From: Streptomyces griseocarneus
GTDB lineage: Bacteria > Actinomycetota > Actinomycetes > Streptomycetales > Streptomycetaceae
Assembly (NCBI RefSeq): GCF_014655595.1
Contig: NZ_BNBL01000005.1
Coordinates: 248,001 to 312,000 of the forward strand
DNA length: 64,000 nucleotides
Direction of reading: 5' to 3'
Shown here: one piece after another, positions 16,989 through 24,009 of the stretch
How positions within the stretch are numbered: position 1 is the first letter of the stretch
Layout: each line of letters starts with the position of its first letter
Program-made: the position numbers and the translations under genes
Notes under the pieces: generated by a model
What the model saw: the letters and a program-made list of their open reading frames with translations, nothing else
The model's database searches: none
Told to the model about the DNA's origin: nothing

Positions 16989-17060
16989 CGCAGGAGTGCG
17001 GGGGATGGTCCTGGCGCCGGCGCCACAGCCCGCCACCTGCCGATCCTGCGCACTCCTGCG
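16989..17060 (+). terminator. Long-arm hairpin after the efflux/NmrA pair
   Basis: CGCAGGAGTGCG and its exact complement CGCACTCCTGCG are 48 bases apart, starting seven bases after the stop. The enclosed segment also holds GGCGCCGGCGCC, so a branched stem-loop can form. It probably ends the two-gene transcript. Confidence 0.6.
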
Positions 17061-17062
17061 AG

Positions 17063-17096
17063 CGTGGCTCAAGCCATGACGTGGCTCAAGCCATGA
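17063..17096. repeat. Tandem duplication of a 17-bp unit
   Basis: Two exact adjacent copies of CGTGGCTCAAGCCATGA. Each copy contains TGGCTCAAGCCA, a 12-bp palindrome with a TC/AA centre. Confidence 0.85.
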
Positions 17097-17215
17097 GTGG
17101 CAGAGAAGCAGCGGCAGCCCGCGGGGTCGCCAGGTGCCCGTGTCGCCGTACAGGTCGGTAGCCCGTCCCGATGCCTACAAGGTGGGCGGCCGGCGTCGTG
17201 CATCATCATGGCGTG

Positions 17216-17860
17216 ATGCGAATACCCGACGCGAAGGTCGTCGCCGGTCTGGCCGCTGCTGGGCTGCTGTTCCGCGAGGTCGTCCCGATCACGGACGAGC
17301 TGATCCCGGTGTCGGCGGCCTCCGGCATGGGCTACCTGGGCCAGGAGGAGGGCCGTGCCGGCGTGCTGATCCGCCACGACGAGGCCGATCTCTGCGCACG
17401 CATCAACGAAGAGTGGGAGCGTCTCGCGCTGGAGCGGGGTCTCTTCACGGACGGGACGGACGGGACGGACGGCGGACGGGAGTTCCTGGTCGGGCTGGAC
17501 ATCTCGGGGTCGGATCCGAACGAGGCGGAGCCGGAGCAGATCGCGTGCAGGTGGGTGCGGGTGGAGATCGCACCCACGTGGGACGTTGCCGGAGCCGGTT
17601 GTGCGAGCTCCGTCCTGGGGGCCGGAGCGGGCAACCCAGCCTTCATCATGGCCTCGCTCGACGGGGACGTGCTCATGCACAGCGGTTACTACCAGGTCGG
17701 CATCGGCCTCTCGGTCGTCACCCGCCCCGGGAACATCCCGGGTCTTCGGGAGGAGGCGCGGCGTCGCGCCTCCTCCGGGTATCTGGAGAGCGCACAGCGG
17801 CACTGGGTGGAACGCTGGCTGGCAGCCCTACCCCGAGACGCAGCGAAATCCGACGCGTAG
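17216..17860 (+). CDS. Hypothetical protein with a DGT repeat
   Basis: A 214-residue cytoplasmic protein of unknown family. The middle carries a short repeat FTDGTDGTDGG caused by GACGGGACG units in the DNA. The first part is helical (ICARINEEWERLALERG-like). ISGSDPNEAEPEQIACRWVR and ASLDGDVLMHSGYYQ look like folded beta structure. The GTG at 17213 or ATG 17216 is the likely start; no strong ribosome-binding site exists. No neighbour gives context. Confidence 0.6.
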   Translation: MRIPDAKVVAGLAAAGLLFREVVPITDELIPVSAASGMGYLGQEEGRAGVLIRHDEADLCARINEEWERLALERGLFTDGTDGTDGGREFLVGLDISGSDPNEAEPEQIACRWVRVEIAPTWDVAGAGCASSVLGAGAGNPAFIMASLDGDVLMHSGYYQVGIGLSVVTRPGNIPGLREEARRRASSGYLESAQRHWVERWLAALPRDAAKSDA

Positions 17861-18006
17861 GCCATGACTGGCGGACCTTCCCCGTACGCGATGCTTCGCC
17901 GAATCTTGGGGCGGGACCTTGGAAACACTGCATGGATCCGCCGACCAGACCCTAAGACGGAGTAGCTCTACGTGCCCTCCGGGACGGTGGCGCGCACAGT
18001 AGTGGC

Positions 18007-18225
18007 ATGGAGACCGAGCCGCGGATCGTCGTGTACCCGCCAGATGATTCCGGCGGGCGGCGGGTGCGCGCGGACGGTGAGATTCTCGGCATGGCGTACA
18101 CGGCCCAGGAGGTGGAGGAAATCCTCCACCGGGCCGGTCTGGAGACAGGCAGCTACGACATCGAGGACCCGACGATGATCGAGTGGCGTGGCGGCGGCCC
18201 CGAGGAGTGGGGCCTGCCGGGGTGA
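18007..18225 (+). CDS. Small acidic hypothetical protein
   Basis: A 72-residue protein, METEPRIVVYPP followed by a Gly/Arg-rich turn, a helix YTAQEVEEILHRAGL, and an acidic C-terminus MIEWRGGGPEEWG. It resembles short streptomycete hypotheticals found as single genes. Composition supports coding. Function unknown. Confidence 0.6.
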   Translation: METEPRIVVYPPDDSGGRRVRADGEILGMAYTAQEVEEILHRAGLETGSYDIEDPTMIEWRGGGPEEWGLPG

Positions 18226-18352
18226 CCGCCCCGGAGCCGGACGTAGCGCCGCCGTGGCGCGAGGGGGCACGGGCCGCAATTGCGGGCGGTTCTCCTGCCT
18301 GGTGGGAAGTAGCCCGCTCTGAATTGTCGCGTGGGGCCAGTGGCAGTGGTGC

Positions 18353-18937
18353 CTAGGGCGCCTGCACCGGGTGATAGAGCTCCTGGGCGCGGGAAATGTC
18401 GATGGGCTCGTCTTCGGACAACTGGAGGAAGTGTTTCACCTGCCAGGTCTGTGTGCTGCGGGCTTGGCGGTTGGTGGTTGTCACCCATGGCGGGTAGACG
18501 CGGAATGCCCGTTTCCCGCCGGAACCGTTCGTTGACACGATGCCCCGCTCGCGGAGCACGTCTCGGGGGATCACGAACTGCCCGAACCGCTCGCCCTCGC
18601 AGGTGCTGATGACGAAAAGATCAACGGGATCTGCGGCATCGAAGGGCTGGATCGGCCCGCTCGCGGACCTCTTCCACACCGTGACGAACTGGCCGACCTT
18701 CGTCGGGGTCGTCTTGGCCACGCGGAACCTGACCGAGAGGCCGTCCAGCGTGAACTCGCATGCCCCGTACTCGGCGCTCTCCGCTTCGGGTGTCGGTTGT
18801 GAGCATGTGAACCCACTCGGGTCGTACGCCAGCGCCTTCGCCCTCAGTAGATCACCAGGGATCCCCGGCCGGCGCAGCCAAGGCCGCCCAGGATCACGGG
18901 CGCCGAATCCTGAAGGGACTTCATGTTCCATCGCCAT
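18353..18937 (-). CDS. MepB family protein
   Basis: A protein of about 194 residues. It carries the MepB pattern: SAEYGACEFTLDG, VRFRVAKTTPTKVGQFVTVW, ADPVDLFVISTCEGERFGQF, and GKRAFRVYPPW, the last being the most diagnostic. MepB is encoded with the MepRA efflux operon in staphylococci, but its biochemical role is unknown, and no MepA transporter lies here. The start at ATG 18937 (MAMEHEV) is chosen because AGGA lies seven bases upstream; an earlier ATG at 18964 has none. Confidence 0.8.
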   Translation of the reverse strand: MAMEHEVPSGFGARDPGRPWLRRPGIPGDLLRAKALAYDPSGFTCSQPTPEAESAEYGACEFTLDGLSVRFRVAKTTPTKVGQFVTVWKRSASGPIQPFDAADPVDLFVISTCEGERFGQFVIPRDVLRERGIVSTNGSGGKRAFRVYPPWVTTTNRQARSTQTWQVKHFLQLSEDEPIDISRAQELYHPVQAP

Positions 18938-19199
18938 TCCCGCATCCTGCCAGAGATCGAACATGCGAGCGAATTCGATTCATCGGACTCCCTCTCACTC
19001 GGTCGCGTCCTCGTCCAGGATCCCGGATCTGCTGATGGATCGAATCCGGACACTCACCGCTGCTCACGCCGAGCACGGGCCATGGACGCGACCGCGAGCA
19101 GCCTGATGCCGGTGAGTCGGATTTCCGTGTTCCGGGCAGGAGTCGGTGCTCACCCCAACGCGGGCCCCGCAGATCTGTCTCCGGAGCCGAATCCCGGCC

Positions 19200-19430
19200 T
19201 CACAAGGTGATCGGCCGGTATGCCAGCGCCCGATCGACCACCTCTTCCGCCGAGAGATCCCGCTCCGGCGGCCAGAAGATCAGTCCGCTGACGTGGCCAG
19301 TCGGACATGCCAGGGCTCTGTCGAGCACGTCCAGCCAGCCGTAGGCCTCACGCTCGGAAACGTAGTCCACATCCATGATCCGCTGTACGAGGGCCACAGC
19401 CTCGGCACGACTCATCGCCATCGGATCCAT
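19200..19430 (-). CDS. Colicin/pyocin-immunity-like small protein (Im family)
   Basis: A 76-residue protein whose pattern follows the DNase-colicin immunity proteins: helix I AVALVQRIMDVD, acidic helix II region SEREAYGWLDVLDRALACP, then TGHVSGLIFWPPERD, matching HPSGSDLIYYPKEGD of the E-type Im proteins, and a C-terminal helix VVDRALAYR. In colicin systems such proteins bind and block a cognate nuclease toxin. No nuclease gene is within several kb. It may protect against toxins of rivals, or be a house-keeping paralogue. Confidence rests on the SGLIFWPP region. Confidence 0.6.
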   Translation of the reverse strand: MDPMAMSRAEAVALVQRIMDVDYVSEREAYGWLDVLDRALACPTGHVSGLIFWPPERDLSAEEVVDRALAYRPITL

Positions 19431-19629
19431 CAGACTGCCCCCGAAACGAAGCTTGGCCTACTGCGGGGCAGCAGGGCGACGGACGGTGTGCCGAGAAATG
19501 GGCACCGAGGCGTCAGCGCATACGTCGACTTCGCCCCAGGGCAGACTGGATCGCCGCATGAGTGTGAACGGTACCGCGTAGGCCGCCGGCAGGACGTAGC
19601 TGCCAGAGGCCTACGCGGTCACGAGTACG

Positions 19630-20568
19630 TCAGAAGGACGCGCCGAAGTTCTGCGTCCACCACGGACCGTTCGACTTGAAGTTGACGCCCACGCCGATCT
19701 CCTTGAAGGAGCAGTTCAGGATGTTGGCGCGGTGGCCGGGGCTCTTCATCCAGCCGTCCATCGCCGTGCGGGCGTCCTTGGGGCTCTTGAAGATGTTCTC
19801 GCCGTACGTGCTCCAGCGGTACCCGGCGGCGGTCATCCGGTCGCCAGGGCTCTTGCCCTCCGGGCTGGTGTGGGCGTAGTAGTCCCGGGCTGCCATGTCG
19901 TCGGAGTGGCCCTGGGCCGCCGCCTGCAGCTTCTTATTGATGGTGAGCGGTGAGCAGCCGACCTTCGCACGCTCCGCGTTGACCATGTCGACGACCTGCT
20001 GCACGTGCTTGCCGTTCGCGCCACCGGCCTTGGTGCCGCCACCGCCGGCCGGCGGCTTGCGTACGCTGCTGAAGCCGTTGCCGGCCCCGCTGCCCGTGGA
20101 GGGCGCTTCCTTGGTCTTGGCGGGTGTCCGGGCTCCGGACTTCTCCCCGCCCTCGGTACCGGCCTCAGCACCGGCCTCAGCACCGGCCTCAGCACCGGCC
20201 TCGGCCTGGTCCTTCTTCTTGTCCTTGCCCTGCTCCTTGCCCGCGGCCTCCGACGCGCTCGCGCTCGGGGACGCGCTGCGTGCGGAGGAGTTCGGAGCCG
20301 ACGAGGCGGCCGCCGCCACGTAGGGGTGCTGCTGCGACGGGCCGGTGGGCCGGCCGGTGGCCGGCTCGGACACCGTGGAGGCGGACGTGCGGCTCTCCCC
20401 GCCGCCCGACAGCGACTGGGCCACGCCGTACCCGCCGCCCACGACGGCTATCAGCCCCACCGTCCCGCCTATAGCCATCGCCCGCCGGGGGCGCCTGCCA
20501 CGGCGGCGCGAGCGCCGGGTGCCGTCGGAGGCAGGGTCGAACGTCGGAGTCTCGGGTTCACGATTCAC
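19630..20568 (-). CDS. Membrane-anchored CAP/SCP-domain protein
   Basis: A protein of about 312 residues. A basic N-terminus (RRSRRRGRRPRRA) precedes one membrane helix (AMAIGGTVGLIAVVGGGYGVA). A long low-complexity region follows, with Ser/Ala, Lys/Glu/Asp and EAGA repeats. From about residue 185 to the end lies a CAP domain: VDMVNAERAKVGCSPL, GHSDDMAARDYYAHTSPEG, YGENIF and SPGHRANILN. His/Glu positions of the CAP cavity are kept. It is exported with an N-in anchor. GTG 20568 is preferred over GTG 20577 because GGAAG then lies eight bases upstream. Confidence 0.88.
   Translation of the reverse strand: MNREPETPTFDPASDGTRRSRRRGRRPRRAMAIGGTVGLIAVVGGGYGVAQSLSGGGESRTSASTVSEPATGRPTGPSQQHPYVAAAASSAPNSSARSASPSASASEAAGKEQGKDKKKDQAEAGAEAGAEAGAEAGTEGGEKSGARTPAKTKEAPSTGSGAGNGFSSVRKPPAGGGGTKAGGANGKHVQQVVDMVNAERAKVGCSPLTINKKLQAAAQGHSDDMAARDYYAHTSPEGKSPGDRMTAAGYRWSTYGENIFKSPKDARTAMDGWMKSPGHRANILNCSFKEIGVGVNFKSNGPWWTQNFGASF
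20161..20196. repeat. 12-bp tandem repeat in the CAP gene
   Basis: Three exact copies of GGCCTCAGCACC, flanked by partial copies, encode the EAGA repeats in the linker of the CAP protein. The unit is a multiple of three, so changes in copy number keep the frame. Confidence 0.9.
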
Positions 20569-21084
20569 GCGGATCACTTCCGGTGCGGGGTCACTGAGTG
20601 CTGGTCCAACACTCAGGAGACCCGCGGCCGCAACCGCGATAACAAAAATTCACGAACGCGCTCGTCCAACCCTCCGGCCCCACCGGGGCTCGTGGATGCG
20701 TCCGCCGAGCCGTGATGCACGTCGTGGCCTCCGCCCTCGCCTTTCGGATCGCTGAACGCGTGCTCGCGGCTGACCTCCGCCTGCGCTGACCGGTTTTTGG
20801 CTCTGCGGCCTCACCCTGGCTCGGTCGCCTGCAGGTTCTCCTGCTGCGACTGGGTGACGGAGCCACTCAGCCACCGGCTGCGCCTGGCTTACCTCCGCCG
20901 GAGCGGGACTCTCGCCTCCTGGGGGCTGGGTTGGCGCCGGGACCACGCCCAACCCGCTTGCCAAGTATGGAGATCGCTCTGCCGTCCTGCCCTGGGTTGC
21001 TGGTCAGTTGTGTGTCAGGGCTGCGTCAGCGAGGGCTGGCAGTGTTGTCTCTGTGAGCGGGCCGGGATATCCGGTTCAGGTCAC
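20569..21084. other. Gene-free region in front of the tRNA-like gene
   Basis: About 500 bases with no supported gene. It holds the CAP promoter region at its left end and a stretch with repeated GCTGCG/CACTCAGCCACCGG-type segments near 20840-20890. Open frames on either strand lack family motifs. Confidence 0.35.
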
Positions 21085-21176
<92 letters not shown>

Positions 21177-21508
21177 ACAGCCGATCGACGCGCCGGCCGT
21201 CGCCCGGTCGCTGTACAGCTGGAAACGGTGGTACCGATCACACTCTGGGCCCGGCTCACCTCTGCCTGCGTGGAGCGCACGAGGTACGGGTGTGCGTGCC
21301 GCTGGGCGAGGACGTGCTCTCCGTGCAGGTCGGACGTGAGTCGCAGTCGCCGCAGGAATGCGCGTCGGGCCTGGCGAAACCCGTCGACTCGCGCGCTCCG
21401 TCGCACTGTGGCTGAACGCGCGGCTCGGCCCGTGAGCGGGCGTGCCGTACTGCCGCTGCTGTGAGCAGAGCCATAGGACCCGGGGTGCCCTTCTGCGATC
21501 ATGCGCTG

Positions 21509-22330
21509 ATGGGTGGTGCGGGAGGCGAGCATGCGCGGTTGTGGACCGCGGTCGGCAGTCCGCAGGTGGAGTTGCTGGCCGCGCGTTTCGAGCGTTTCGC
21601 CTTTGACCGGCACAGTCACGAGCAGCTTTCCGTCGGCGTCATCGAGCAGGGCGCGGAGGGGCTGCAGATGGCAGGCGGCAGGGTCGTGATACCGGCCGGA
21701 CAGTTGGTGATCCTCAATCCCGGGCAGGTGCACACCGGTTTCGCCGCCGCGGAGTCCGGCTGGCGGTACCGGATGTTCTACTTCGACACCGCGATGGTCG
21801 GCGAGCTGGCCCGCGAGCAGTTGGGCGTCCGGGATGTCTGGTTCCCGGAAACGGCTGTGCGGGACGCCGCCCTGTTCGCCAGGCTGCGGCGTGTCCACCG
21901 CGAGCAGGAGCTCGCCGGCGATCCTCTCACCGCCGAGTCCCTGCTGCTCGACGGCCTGGGGGCGGTGCTGCGTCGGCATGCCCGTACCGGCCGGGTGTCC
22001 GACGTCGGGGCTCCGCACGGCGCGGGGCGTGGCCCGGATCTGGCCCGGCAGCTGCTGCACGACCGGTGGACCGAGGCCGTCACTGTTGCGGAGCTCAGCG
22101 TCGCCGCGGGCATGCCTCGGGCCTCGCTCATCGCCGCCTTCCGCCGGGCGTACGGGTTGCCGCCGCACGCCTATCTGCTGCGGCTGCGCGCCAACCGGGC
22201 GCGCCGCCTGCTGCTGGCCGGGCAGCGGCCGGCCGAGGTGGCAGCCGCCACGGGCTTCGCCGACCAAGCGCACCTGACCCGCATCTGCAAGCGGTACTTC
22301 GGGGTCACCCCGGGGGCCATCCGTCCCTGA
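21509..22330 (+). CDS. AraC-family transcriptional regulator
   Basis: A protein of about 273 residues. A cupin-type sensor domain comes first: FERFAFDRHSHEQLSVGV, IPAGQLVILNPGQVHTG, and WRYRMFYFD. Two helix-turn-helix motifs follow (TVAELSVAAGMPRASLIAAFRRA; PAEVAAATGFADQAHLTRICKRYFGVTPGAIR), the second a classic AraC signature. The start at ATG 21509 is uncertain; GTG 21461 is in frame. The downstream lactate-permease-like gene starts 117 bases after the stop on the same strand and is the obvious target. The inducer is unknown. Confidence 0.88.
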   Translation: MGGAGGEHARLWTAVGSPQVELLAARFERFAFDRHSHEQLSVGVIEQGAEGLQMAGGRVVIPAGQLVILNPGQVHTGFAAAESGWRYRMFYFDTAMVGELAREQLGVRDVWFPETAVRDAALFARLRRVHREQELAGDPLTAESLLLDGLGAVLRRHARTGRVSDVGAPHGAGRGPDLARQLLHDRWTEAVTVAELSVAAGMPRASLIAAFRRAYGLPPHAYLLRLRANRARRLLLAGQRPAEVAAATGFADQAHLTRICKRYFGVTPGAIRP

Positions 22331-22446
22331 ACTCTGCCCCCCGTGACCTGCGGATCGTTCCGCGACTTTCGTTCAAGACCGCCGTCGGCCGCGCCGCCAG
22401 GCTGTACCGCAGCCGTATAGCGAGAGATGAAAGGCGGCTGGAACAA

Positions 22447-23904
22447 ATGGTGTGGGCAATAGCGGTGTCCCCGCTCGTCATGGTGCTGGGAATGATCACG
22501 GGGCTTCGCCGGCCGGCGCACTGGGCGGCGGTCTCGGGCGCCGCGCTGGCGGCGGTACTGATCTGGTGGCTGCCGGACTTCACGCTGTCGGGCAAGATGC
22601 TGGCAACGGGGGCCGGGGGAGCCGGTCTGCTGGTGCTCAACGCCGCCGCGGTGATGCTGCCCGGGGTCTACCTCAGCCAGGTGCTCACCCGCCGCGAGGT
22701 GCACCGGTCGCTGCAGGAGTGGGTGCGCGGATGGCCGCTTCCCGGCCCCGCGAAGATCGCCCTGGTGGTGGCGGGCATCGCGCCCACGGTGGAGGCGCTC
22801 ACCGGCTTCGGGGTGTCGCTGCTGGTCACCGTGCCCGTGCTGCTCGCCCTGGCGCCGCCTCCGACCGCCCTGCGGCAGGCCATGCTCGGCATGAACATCA
22901 TGCCGTGGGGCACCCTCGGCCTCGCGACCGTCATCGGCGCCGCGCTCACCGGCACGGGGACGGCCACCCTGGGCACCGCCACCGCGGTCACCAGCGGCCT
23001 GGTCTTCCCGCTGGTGACCGTGTGGGCGGCCCTGCTGGCGCGCCCTCAGCACCGGTTCCGTACCGCCGTCATGGCCGCGGCCGCGGGCGGGGCGCTCTCG
23101 CTCGGGTTGCTGGCGCTCAACCTGGCGGGCGTGGTCCAGCCGGCGGGCGTACTGGCCGGGCTGGTCACCACGGCCATCGGGCTGGCGCTCGTCGCCGTCC
23201 GCCGGTCCCGCTCCGGCGCGGAGCCCGGCGGCCGGCTGCTGCCGCCGCGCGCGGTCCTGCAGGCGTACGGCCTCGTCCTCGGCGGTATCGCCCTCACCCG
23301 CGCGGCGACGGCCGCCGGAGTCCCTTCCCTGGAACTGCACGCGGGCAACGCGAGCTTCACGCTGCTGTCTTCACCGGGTCTGCCCCTGCTGGCCGCCGCC
23401 CTGCTGCTGGACCGCGGCCGCCCGCACGGCCCGGACGCCCGCGCCGCGCTGGCCCGTGCCGGTCGGCCGCTGCTCGCGCTGACCGGGTTCGTCGCCCTCG
23501 GGCGGCTGATGGCGGACAGCGGCATGATCGGTGAGCTGGGCGCGGCGGCGGCCGGGGCGCCGCCGCTGGTCACCGCGCTGGTAGCGCCCGCACTCGGCAT
23601 GCTCAGCGGCTTCATCACCGGCTCGAACGTCGGCGGCAACGCCATGATGATGACGCTTCAGGAGCACCTCGCGCCGAGCGGCGCCGGACTCGGCACGTGG
23701 TTCGCGGCCTTGCAGAACAGCGCGGCGGGTCACGCCGTCTTCACCTCACTGCCGATGATCATGCTGATCCTGGCGGTGGCCGGAGACCGCGCGAAGGCCG
23801 CGGACGTCTCGGAGCACACCCTCCTGCGCTTCGGCCTCCGGGTGGCGGCCGCCATATACGCCGCGCTGGCGACGACGGCGGTGATCCTGGTCTCCTGCGC
23901 GTGA
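22447..23904 (+). CDS. LctP-type (L-lactate permease family) membrane transporter
   Basis: A 485-residue integral membrane protein with about 12-14 helices. Family signatures are GFGVSLLVTVPVLLAL, LGMNIMPWGTLGLAT and SGFITGSNVGGNAMMM near the end, all typical of the lactate permease family (2.A.14), although this copy is shorter than the roughly 550 residues of E. coli LldP. It should import a monocarboxylate by proton symport. ATG 22447 is the start, with GGCGG upstream. Downstream of an AraC regulator, no lactate dehydrogenase gene lies next to it, so the true substrate is open. Confidence 0.85.
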   Translation: MVWAIAVSPLVMVLGMITGLRRPAHWAAVSGAALAAVLIWWLPDFTLSGKMLATGAGGAGLLVLNAAAVMLPGVYLSQVLTRREVHRSLQEWVRGWPLPGPAKIALVVAGIAPTVEALTGFGVSLLVTVPVLLALAPPPTALRQAMLGMNIMPWGTLGLATVIGAALTGTGTATLGTATAVTSGLVFPLVTVWAALLARPQHRFRTAVMAAAAGGALSLGLLALNLAGVVQPAGVLAGLVTTAIGLALVAVRRSRSGAEPGGRLLPPRAVLQAYGLVLGGIALTRAATAAGVPSLELHAGNASFTLLSSPGLPLLAAALLLDRGRPHGPDARAALARAGRPLLALTGFVALGRLMADSGMIGELGAAAAGAPPLVTALVAPALGMLSGFITGSNVGGNAMMMTLQEHLAPSGAGLGTWFAALQNSAAGHAVFTSLPMIMLILAVAGDRAKAADVSEHTLLRFGLRVAAAIYAALATTAVILVSCA

Positions 23905-24009
23905 GCCGTGAGCCGTGAGCCGCGACCCGTGATCCGCCGACAGCCCCAGGCGGTGCGGTGCGGTGCGATGCGGGCTGTCGGCGGTCGTGTGCGGGGGGTG
24001 CGGCCGGAA

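Noticed and set aside
14243..17161. A plus-strand frame of about 970 codons and a minus-strand one of about 690 over the MFS and NmrA genes
   Set aside because: Both are very Arg/Pro/Gly-rich without any motif, while the MFS and NmrA frames carry clear family signatures.
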